Origin: Palsa-504 sp963739135
GTDB taxonomy: Bacteria; Actinomycetota; Actinomycetes; Streptosporangiales; Streptosporangiaceae
Assembly: GCA_963739135.1 (NCBI GenBank)
Contig: CAVTZG010000017.1
Coordinates: forward strand, 186,001-250,000
Length of the DNA stretch: 64,000 nt
Direction: 5' to 3'
In this document: positions 25,227 through 32,638 of the stretch, piece after piece
Numbering within the stretch: the stretch's first letter is position 1
How the letters are laid out: each line of letters starts with the position of its first letter
Made by a program: the position numbers and the translations under genes
Notes under the pieces: model-generated
Databases searched by the model: none
Told to the model about the DNA's origin: nothing
What the model saw: only the letters and a program-made list of their open reading frames with translations

Positions 25227-26777
25227 CTAATCCCGCTCGAGCAGGCCGTGCTCAACCGCGTACACGGTCGCGCCCGCGCGGGTGGACACGCCCAGCTTGC
25301 GGTACAGCCGCTGGATGTGGTGGTCGCACGTCTTGGCCGAGATCCCCAGCTGGCGGGCGGCCTGCTTGGTGGCCATGCCCCGGGCAAGCAGGCCAAGCAC
25401 CTCCCGCTCGCGGGCCGACAGTCCGCCCGGCCAGCGCACCGGCGGGCGCGGCTGCCCCGCCGCGGCCAGCACTGCGGCCACCGCTTCCGGCGCGAGCCTG
25501 CCCGCCTGCGCCTCGCGGCGCAGTTCGCCAGCCGCGCCGTCCGGCGGCAGCGCGGGCCGGTAGGGCCGCGGCTCCCGCATCGCCTGGTAGCAGTCCGCCG
25601 CGGCTAGCAGCCGCGCCATAGGCGGCAGGTCCCCAGCCCGGCTGCCGCGGTGATAGCCCGACCCGTCGCAGCGCTCGCCGTGCGAGCCGGCCAGCCGGGC
25701 CAGCGGCCGCAGCCCCGGGGCGATGTCCAGGACCCGTTCGCTGTGATAGGCGTGCAGCCGTACCTGCTCGCGTTCACCGCGGGTCAGCGGGCCCGGCTTG
25801 GCCCACACCCGGGCCGGCACCGCGACCCGGCCGATGTCGTGCACCAGCGCCGCCCGCCGCAACCGGGCCGCCTCCGCCGCGCCCAGCCCGGCGGCCCCGG
25901 CAGCGATCCCGGCCAGGTCAGCGACACCGCAGGAGTGCCCAACCGTCCACATGCTCTTCAGGTCCGCGAAGTCCGCCATCGCCGACAGGCATTCATCCAT
26001 CTGGCCCTCGCCGATCACCGGCCGCGGCCCCGGCTCGGCGGCCAGCGCCTCCTCCCACACAGACGGCGCATCCAGGCCCGCGTACACCTGATCGCCAAGG
26101 GCCAAGAAGACCGCCGCTGCCTGAGGGTCCAGGCCCGACCCGCCCCGGCCCTGCACAGTGCGCCGGGCCAGCGCAGGACCACCACGCTGCCAGGCGACAT
26201 CCGCGTCCTGCGCCACCTGCATCACCCGCACCGGCAGCGGGACCTGCTCGCCGCGCAGGTCCCCCGGCAGCCCCTTACCGTCCCAGCGCTCGTACAGGTG
26301 CCGCAGCGCGGCCTGAACCTGCTCCGTCAGGCCCATCCGCGCCCCCAGCAGCTCCGCGACCTCGCAATGACTGGCCGCCCACCGGCGGAACTCCGCCAGC
26401 CCGCCAACCGCGGACCTGGCCATCGCCGCCGCCCGCGCAGCGGGAGGACTCCCCGGGTGAGCCGCCCGCGCCGCCGTCACCACCAGCCCCAGCCGCGACC
26501 CGTACAGCGCCGCCATCAGCTCCGGCCGTACCGCGAGCTCGTCCCCCAGGAACCGCGCGTCGATCTCACTGCCAGCCGTGCACCCGGCGAAATGCAGCAG
26601 CCCGGTGTAGAACACGGCCGCCAGATCCTGCTCGGGCAGGCCCAGCGCGGCCCCGGTCCGCACTCCCAGCACCGCCGTGCGCAGCCCATGCTCCAGCGGC
26701 TGGCCCATCGCCAGGTCAGTCGCCAGCGACAGCACGCCCGCCGCCTCAGCCAGCCGCAGCGGCCCAGAACCCGGCAT
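25227..26777 (-). CDS. HD-GYP-like domain fused to a LuxR-type HTH
   Basis: A 516-residue regulator. The first half is helical with a degenerate HD region (FYTGLLHFAGCTAGSE). A second HD domain has LVHDIGRVAVP, then HAYHSERVL, and GSHGERCDGSGYHRG where classical enzymes have the GYP motif. The C-terminus is a clear LuxR HTH (LSAREREVLGLLARGMATKQAARQLG start, then KTCDHHIQRLYRKLGV). HD-GYP proteins hydrolyse cyclic dinucleotides; whether this one does is unclear because GYP reads GYH. It probably binds DNA in response to a ligand. The start MPGSGPL is chosen by frame quality; a GTG two codons upstream is possible. Confidence 0.8.
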   Translation of the reverse strand: MPGSGPLRLAEAAGVLSLATDLAMGQPLEHGLRTAVLGVRTGAALGLPEQDLAAVFYTGLLHFAGCTAGSEIDARFLGDELAVRPELMAALYGSRLGLVVTAARAAHPGSPPAARAAAMARSAVGGLAEFRRWAASHCEVAELLGARMGLTEQVQAALRHLYERWDGKGLPGDLRGEQVPLPVRVMQVAQDADVAWQRGGPALARRTVQGRGGSGLDPQAAAVFLALGDQVYAGLDAPSVWEEALAAEPGPRPVIGEGQMDECLSAMADFADLKSMWTVGHSCGVADLAGIAAGAAGLGAAEAARLRRAALVHDIGRVAVPARVWAKPGPLTRGEREQVRLHAYHSERVLDIAPGLRPLARLAGSHGERCDGSGYHRGSRAGDLPPMARLLAAADCYQAMREPRPYRPALPPDGAAGELRREAQAGRLAPEAVAAVLAAAGQPRPPVRWPGGLSAREREVLGLLARGMATKQAARQLGISAKTCDHHIQRLYRKLGVSTRAGATVYAVEHGLLERD

Positions 26778-27125
26778 CACGCCCACCTGCCACAAAGACC
26801 CACCCGGACAGCGGCCGACCCTGCCGGAATCCGCCTCGGCCGACCAGCTAGGCCACCCTTCCATCCTTGAGTCTTACACTCTCCCGAGCTCACCGGGCAC
26901 CACCAGACCGGCGCTCCCCCCGGCACCCAGGCGAACCACCGCTGGCCGAACAGCAGGCCGCCGATACCGCCGAGCACCTTGCGGCCCCTGAGTAATCCGG
27001 CCAGCTGAAACGGCAGACGCACAGAAATGGGAACATCTGCGCCAACTACGTTGGGCTTCCGCTCAATCGCTGGGACCCGCAGCTGGCCCAGCTTCCCGGG
27101 TCTGAGCCCGGCCGGGAGGTGCCCG
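26778..27125. other. Divergent intergenic region, HD-GYP regulator / recombinase
   Basis: About 350 bases carrying both outward promoters. I see no clear operator, repeat or small gene. Confidence 0.3.
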
Positions 27126-28043
27126 ATGACCACTGCTACCCCAACCACTGCCCTCGTCATGATCCAGCCCGCCTTCACCGACGCCGAACGGCTCGCGCTC
27201 GCCGGTTACCTAGCCGGATACCGCGGCCTGACTCGTGAGGCTTATGCGCTGGACCTGCGCCAGTTCACCACCTGATGCCGCGCACGCTCCCTGAACCTGG
27301 TCGCGGTCCGCCGCGCCGACATCGAAGGCTTCGCCCGCGATCTGGAAGCCAGGGGCCGTTCCCGGGCCACCGTCACCCGGCGGCTGTGCACCATCGCCGG
27401 ATTCTACAAGTACGCCGTCGAAGAGGAACTCCTTGAGCACTCCCCAGCGGCTCATGTCCGGCGGCCGCGGGTCGACTACGAGTCACATGCCGTCGCGCTG
27501 GACCGCAACGAGCTCGGCACTCTCCTCGTCGCCGCCGGGCTGGGCCCGACGACTGAGCATGCGCTGATCTCCCTGCTCGCGCTGAACGGACTGCGCGTCT
27601 CCGAAGCCACCGGCGCCGACATCGAGCACCTGGGCCTGGAACGCGGGCACCGGACCCTGACCATTACCCGCAAGGGCGGCAAAGTGGTGACCATCCCGCT
27701 CGCGCCGCGGACCGCCCGGGCGATCGACCTGGCCATCGGCGAGCGCACCAGCGGGCCGGTGTTCCTGGCCACCGACGGGCAGCGGCTGGACCGGCACGGT
27801 GCCGAGCGGATCGTCCGCAAGGCAGCGCGCCGCGCCGGGATCGCCAAGGCCGTTACCCCTCACACGCTTAGGCACGCATTCATCACCGCGGCGCTGGATG
27901 CCGGGGTGCCGTTGCTCGATGTCCAAGAGGCTGCCTCACATGCTGATCCGAGAACCACGATGCGGTACGACCGAGCCCGGGGCAGCCTGGACCGGCACGC
28001 CACCTATATCGTCGCCGCGTATATCGCGGGCGCCGCCAGGTAA
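27126..28043 (+). pseudogene. tyrosine recombinase (XerC/D-like integrase) with one in-frame TGA
   Basis: The frame encodes a full phage-type integrase of about 305 codons. The N-terminal SAM-like DNA-binding domain includes FTDAERLALAGYLAGYRGLT and RATVTRRLCTIAGFYKYAVEEELL. The catalytic domain has Arg in NGLRVSE, Lys in TRKGGK, HTLRHAF (His-x-x-Arg), His in ASHADPRTT and the nucleophile in MRYDRA. A TGA at 27273-27275 follows QFTT, where relatives have Trp (TGG). A single G-to-A change explains it. Unless the codon is read through or an internal start is used, the recombinase is dead. All catalytic residues remain. Confidence 0.85.
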
Positions 28044-28406
28044 TCCTCGGCGGCTGGCAGCAGTTCCGCTTGGCGGCCGCAGCCGCCGAGCGGACAGCCC
28101 CTGGTCGAAGGATCACAAAATCGCAAGGCTGTTACAGATCGCGACCTCAACTTGCGCGCGAACCGCGGTTCTGTATGGCCACGGGTAGTCGGTACTGTCC
28201 CAGCGGGGCCGCACCGAATGAGTGATCTGCGCACCTATCTGACCAGCCACAGGGTCCGGCCAGCGGGTTGGTCTGCACAGCGGGCCGTCGGCGGCTAGCG
28301 ACATCGAGCAGCACCAGGTGCCGAGGGGTGCATGGCCCGCACGGTCGAGGCGATCTTGGCGGGCGAGATCTGGTGCGCCGCCCGGTCGGCGGTTACGGTC
28401 GGGACT
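28044..28406. other. Intergenic region after the recombinase
   Basis: It holds a weak, diverged match to the dispersed repeat near 28138-28176 (GATCGCG, then GCGCGCGAACCGCGGTTCTG). Nothing else is recognised; an alternative upstream ATG for the next gene is at 28332. Confidence 0.3.
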
Positions 28407-29087
28407 GTGAGCCTGGCCGACGCCTGGGAACACCACGCCACGGACTGGATCGCCTGGGCGCGGGCGCCCGATCACGATGCCTTCTGGGACGGCACCTGGC
28501 CGACCCTGCTCGAGATTATGCCGGATTCCGCGGGCCCGGTCCTGGATCTGGGCTGCGGGGAGGGCCGGGCCGGCCGGCAGCTGCTGGCCGCCGGGCGCCG
28601 GGTGCTCGGCATCGAGCGGTCAGCCACGCTGGCGCGGGCAGCCGCCACCGGGTCGCCGCCGCTGCCGGTCGCGCAGGCCGACGCCGCCAGGCTGCCGCTG
28701 GCCGACGGCTGCGCTGGCCTGGTGGTGGCGTCCATGTCCCTGCTTGACATCGATGACATTGAGGGCGCAATCGCGGAGACCGCCCGGGTCCTGCGGCCCG
28801 GCGGGGTCTTCTGCTTCGCGATCGTGCATCCGTTCGACTCCGCGTGTGAGAGCGCCGCGGCCAGCGCCGTCCCGTTCGCGGTGTCCTGGCCCTACCTGGC
28901 CTCCAGGCGTTACGAAGATCGCTTCGAGAAGGACGGGCTCACCATCACCTTGGCCAGCATGCACCGGCCGCTCAGCGCGTACACCACGGCGCTGTTCCGC
29001 GCGGGCTTGGTGATCACCGACCTGCGCGAGCGCGGCGACCGCGAGATTCCGTGGCTGCTGGTCGTCCGCGCCGAGAAACGCTCGTAA
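28407..29087 (+). CDS. class I SAM-dependent methyltransferase
   Basis: A Rossmann-fold methyltransferase. Motif I is VLDLGCGEGRAGRQL, followed by VLGIERS (acidic ribose-binding residue), QADAARLPLAD (motif II/III) and SMSLLDIDD (motif IV). ETARVLRPGGVFCFAIVHPF is the post-motif strand and loop. The length, about 226 residues from GTG 28407, fits small Methyltransf_11 proteins; an ATG at 28332 would add 25 residues without similarity. VSLADAWEHHATDWIAWAR is a common family start, which favours the GTG. The methyl acceptor is unknown, probably a small molecule. It is a single gene. Confidence 0.82.
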   Translation: MSLADAWEHHATDWIAWARAPDHDAFWDGTWPTLLEIMPDSAGPVLDLGCGEGRAGRQLLAAGRRVLGIERSATLARAAATGSPPLPVAQADAARLPLADGCAGLVVASMSLLDIDDIEGAIAETARVLRPGGVFCFAIVHPFDSACESAAASAVPFAVSWPYLASRRYEDRFEKDGLTITLASMHRPLSAYTTALFRAGLVITDLRERGDREIPWLLVVRAEKRS

Positions 29088-29402
29088 GGCCGGCACGCTG
29101 AACGCGGCCGCTCAGATGCCGGCCCACCGTCATCGGGGACGTCCATAACCAGCGGATCTGCCGCTCGTACTGGCGGTCAACCAACGGGCCAGCCGCAGCA
29201 CCGAGTCGGCAGGGGAGGAACTGCCGCCCCCCCCGGTCACAGACTGTAGATTGCGCTGCGCACCGCTTGACACGCGATATCTGCCGTCATTTACGTCGTC
29301 ACCCAATCGGGCGGCGGCGGTCTGGACGGCGGTGAAGAGGGCGACCTGCCCGCCCACGGCCAGCGCGGCCCGGCATGCTACCCAGGCAGGTTCGGGGAGC
29401 GC
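29088..29402. other. Intergenic region between convergent genes
   Basis: About 315 bases between the methyltransferase stop and the phosphotransferase stop. No gene is recognised. No strong terminator hairpin stands out by eye. Confidence 0.3.
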
Positions 29403-30355
29403 TCATCCGGATGCGGTGGGCGACCTTCCGGGGAGCAGGTTGCGCAGCTGGATGACCCGGACCCTGGCCCGGTCGCTGGCAGGTGAGTCGTTGTGCCCGG
29501 GGCCGAGCCAGAGCGAGAGCTGACGCAGGCCAGATACGATGGCCGACCGCCGTATCAGATCGCGGTGATCCCCGGCCAAGGCGGCCGCCTCGGCGTAGCC
29601 AGCGAGGAAGTCCTCGAACAGCGAACGGGGCGGGCTGTGCGGTCATGCAGCAGGAAGTGGCCAAGGTCGAAGTGGCGGTCGGCTCCGCGCATTTCGCCGA
29701 AGTCGATGATGCCGGTGTACCGGCCATGGTCGTCGAGCCAGATGTGGGTGGCATCGAAGTCGCCGTGCGCCAGGTGCCCTCGGGGGACAGGCCGCTGCCG
29801 CTCCTGGTCGACGACCGCCTGGAACGCCTCGAGGTCCCCGCCAGTGAAAGCGCCGACCAGCCACCCCGGCCACCGCCCGGGCAGGTCACTGGCCACGAAC
29901 TCGGCGTAGCACGCCAGTTCGGCGCGCAGCCCAGGCAGGCCGTCCCGGCGCAGCCAGCCGAAGCCCTCAACCTCGATGGCGTTGATCAGGGCGGCATCAC
30001 GGCCGGCCGCCCGCACCGCCCGGCGCGCCTCCTCGTCGGTCCCATGGCTGGCCAGGCTCTCCCCGGCCAGGGCAGCGACGATCAGGAACGAGCGGTCCAG
30101 ATCGCCCGGCCCGGCCTCGACGTGCACGACCACGGGCACCCGCACGCCCAGCCCGGCCAGGCGGGCGAGCACCTGGGCATCAGTGGTAAGATCCTCGCCC
30201 GCCTCCTCGGCGACCCTGAGGTAGTAAGTCACGCCGTCAGCGCGGACCCGGTACACCACCAGCAGCCGGCCCGCAGAGGCCGGCTCGACCGACACCGAGC
30301 GCGCACCGGGAAACACCCTGCGCACCACCGGCCCCAGCAAGGTGATGTCCACCAC
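29403..30355 (-). pseudogene. APH-family phosphotransferase, frameshifted near the 3' end
   Basis: The kinase fold is clear: VVDITLLGPVVRRVFPGARS, GRLLVVYRVRADGVTYYLRVAEE (ATP-binding lobe), the catalytic loop HLAHGDFDATHIWLDD and the metal motif IIDFGEMRGADRHFDLGHFLLHD. After HDRTARP the frame fails near 29620-29640. The next frame continues naturally with SLFEDFLAGYAEAA, GLRQLSLWLG and VIQLRNLLPG to a stop at 29403. One base in a CCCC/GGGG context separates the two. It could phosphorylate an aminoglycoside-like or other small substrate. A sequencing error is quite possible because the catalytic core is intact. Confidence 0.75.
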
Positions 30356-30952
30356 ATGCTGCTGCTGCTGCCGCACAGCCCACCCCAACAGGCCGTACCC
30401 GGGCGGCCCGGCCGTCGCCGCCAACTCTGCCTCGCTCCTGCCGGGCACGCCACCAGTGCCAAGCCACCGCAAAGCCAGGACCCACCGCCCGGATCGGCAA
30501 CGGCAGGCGACCGCGGGCTGGTCGCCGACGGAGCACACCTCACCACACTGAAGCCGTAACGTCGACTCTATCCTCACGGAGCGTGCTGGCCCATACCCGA
30601 GATCATGCGCGCGAACCGCCTGCTCGGCAACCTGGTCGCTCAGACGGCTGACTCGCGGCGCGCCGAACTGGATGTTCTGCGCCCGGTCACTCTCGCAGCC
30701 AACGGGCCTGCGAACGCTTTGCGCCTGCCGATGAGCGCGGACACTCGCCGCGATGAGCCCGGGTGCCGCCCACCGGGCGATCAAACGCTGCGGCGGTCCG
30801 GTCAGCTGCCAGGACCGGGCTTCACGCCCGGTCCAGGAGGCGCCGCCCCGCGTCCCCGGCTCTGGCCGATGCGCAGGCCCGCGTTGTCAGGCCGCCGCCA
30901 AGGCAAGTCCTGCTTCTAGCACTGCGGGCCGCCGTCAGGCGCAGCCGGAACG
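30356..30952. other. Intergenic region, possibly decayed coding DNA
   Basis: About 600 bases. Reading frames stay open on both strands but carry no recognised motif. YCII genes are often followed by an ECF sigma-factor gene; I looked for one here and found no sigma-70 motif. Confidence 0.35.
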
Positions 30953-31318
30953 TCACCGCCGGCTGTCAGCCTGGCGGGGCATCGCGTCGAGTTCGGGGTC
31001 AGCCCCGATCTCCCGGACCTCTTGCGCGCAGCGGCAGGCGACAGCGATCTTGGCAGCCCACTGCAGCGCCTCCTCGCGTGAGGGCACGTCGATGAGCGTG
31101 AACCCGCCGATGGCCTCCGGGTACGGGCCGTCGGTGACCGCCCCGTCGGTGGCCACGATGCTCGCCGGCTGGATTTCCAGCCCGCCGGCGGACACATACA
31201 CGCCGGCGTTGACGGCCTCCTGGACCACCGCGTGCGCGGCCCCGGCCACGGCGGGCGCGTCATCGCCGGGGATGTGGTCCATCGCGTGGGCACCGAACGA
31301 GATCAGGTACTGCGTCAT
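30953..31318 (-). CDS. YCII-related domain protein (DGPF type)
   Basis: A 121-residue ferredoxin-like fold protein. MTQYLISFGAHAMDHIPGDD, GLEIQPASIVATDG, VTDGPYPEAIGGFTLIDVPSREEALQWA follow the YCII/DGPF pattern, in which DGPYxEAKExxGGFxxIDxxxxDEA is diagnostic. GGAGG lies 5 bases before the ATG. Such proteins are often partners of SigJ-type sigma factors or of degradative enzymes; the molecular role is unknown. Here no sigma gene is next to it. The last 15 residues (PRQADSRR) are atypical, so the 3' end may be altered. Confidence 0.8.
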   Translation of the reverse strand: MTQYLISFGAHAMDHIPGDDAPAVAGAAHAVVQEAVNAGVYVSAGGLEIQPASIVATDGAVTDGPYPEAIGGFTLIDVPSREEALQWAAKIAVACRCAQEVREIGADPELDAMPRQADSRR

Positions 31319-31605
31319 CCACGCCTCCGTTGTCCCGGCGGCCTGCTCCGGCCGTGTCTTGACTCAAAGACGAACGACTCGCCCCGGATCCATCGCTCCG
31401 CCAGACGAAATCTCTCACGGGTCCCCGCCATCCGGCCCCGTGAGCGTCATGTGCCCCGTGTCCGCGGAGATCATCGCCGCTGCCACCGGCTAAGAGCAGC
31501 CCGACCGCACTCATCTAACGCCTCGACAGGAACGTCAGTCCGGCTATGCCGCCGCGCAGAACTGGGGCATCTGCTCACAGGTGCCGTGCCGTGGCAGACC
31601 GAGCG
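31319..31605. other. Intergenic region before the ISL3 scar
   Basis: It contains the YCII promoter. No gene is recognised. Confidence 0.3.
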
Positions 31606-31927
31606 TCAACCGCGAATATTCGGCGTCGTCTTCGGGCAGTCCGGGTTGCCGCAGAAGAACCGGCGCGCCGCCAGCCGGATCAGCACCCGGCGGCCGCCGG
31701 CAGGCGCTTCGGCCAGCCGCCGCCCGTAGGTGCGGTGCACCCGGTCCGAGGGACGGCTGCACCGCGGGCACACGCCATCCTCAGCGCGAGCGCGCGCCCG
31801 GATGAACAGCCGGCCGCCTGCCACCTCGGCGGCTTCTGCGATCACCCCGGCCAGGTGCGGCAGCAACACCTCCAGGCTGATCCCGTACTGGCCTGACAAG
31901 CATCCTCTGACCTGCGACAATGACACG
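31606..31927 (-). pseudogene. ISL3-family transposase, N-terminal fragment
   Basis: From a GTG (VSLSQVRG) about 105 codons match the N-terminus of actinobacterial ISL3 transposases: LEVLLPHLAGVIAEAAEVA, RARARAEDGVCPRCSRPSDRVHRTYGRRLAEAP (zinc-binding pair CPRC), RRVLIRLAARRFFCGNPDCPK (second pair). The HTH and DDE domains are missing; the frame stops after TTPNIRG. It is a truncated element, possibly still preceded by its left inverted repeat. Confidence 0.7.
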
Positions 31928-31929
31928 GC

Positions 31930-31981
31930 GGACTCCTGGGAAGACGGCTGGATTCGACAACCGCCGGCTTCCCAGGAGTCC
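31930..31981. repeat. perfect 14-bp inverted repeat
   Basis: GGACTCCTGGGAAG at 31930-31943 and CTTCCCAGGAGTCC at 31968-31981, separated by 24 bases. It lies directly upstream of the ISL3 fragment. It may be the transposon's terminal repeat in two facing copies or an operator/hairpin. Confidence 0.6.
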
Positions 31982-32251
31982 CTGCATCCGCCCATGCAAC
32001 ACGCCGGCCAGTGGACAAAACAGACGGCATCGTTACACAAGCCGACGCTTGTCACAGAGGGCTCGTTACCATCACGAATACGGGTCAGATCCAGATCCAG
32101 GTTTTCAGATGCCGTTGACAGATAATGCCCAATCCGAAGCGGTCGCCTCGCCGGCCACAAACCGAAGCCCGGTCCACGGGAGCGGGCCTTCGTCGTCGAT
32201 GGCGCTTGGGCTGTGGTCCGATCAGGTCGCTGGGCTGGACCGCGCACACAA
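31982..32251. other. Intergenic region between ISL3 scar and small conserved protein
   Basis: About 270 bases. The word CGATCAGGTCGCT at about 32219, identical to one border of the dispersed repeat, is present without the rest. No gene is recognised. Confidence 0.3.
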
Positions 32252-32512
32252 CTAGGCGTCGATGAACATCCTGATGGTCGCGACGTGGACTCCGTCGCGG
32301 ACCTGGGTTTCTGCGGCCTCGGGGGTGGCGAGCTCCGACTGGAGCGTCTCCATGTCCGGCGCCTCCACCAACAGGGCGACCGAGTTGCCGTCGCCGGCCG
32401 GGTTGCGGAACGGCGTGGCCCTCATGCCGCGCGACTCGAAGAAGGCGGGGCGGTCGGTCGACATGAACCAGTGGTCGACGTCGTCGACCTCGAGGATGGC
32501 GATGAACTGCAT
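32252..32512 (-). CDS. small conserved hypothetical protein, ferredoxin-like fold suspected
   Basis: 86 residues: MQFIAILEVDDVDHWFMSTDRPAFFESRGMRATPFRNPAGDGNSV (split here by words), then LLVEAPDMETLQSELATPEAAE and GVHVATIRMFID. The strand-helix-strand order, with an alternating hydrophobic first strand, suggests an alpha/beta-barrel monooxygenase or YCII-like fold. A GAGAGG sequence lies 8-13 bases before the ATG. It is downstream of the large LuxR regulator's 3' end, on the same strand. No function is claimed. Confidence 0.6.
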   Translation of the reverse strand: MQFIAILEVDDVDHWFMSTDRPAFFESRGMRATPFRNPAGDGNSVALLVEAPDMETLQSELATPEAAETQVRDGVHVATIRMFIDA

Positions 32513-32638
32513 GTGCGGCACCTCTCGGCTGTGTGGGTGAACCCGGTCCGTCCGGGCAAACCACATGATGCGATCTCGCCTCCGTGCGCCGCATCGGGGC
32601 CGCCCCCATCCGAAGCCGTCACCGCCCCCATCGACGCG

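Noticed and set aside
30356..30952. An ECF sigma-factor gene expected beside the YCII gene
   Set aside because: No sigma region 2 or 4 motif could be found in any frame.
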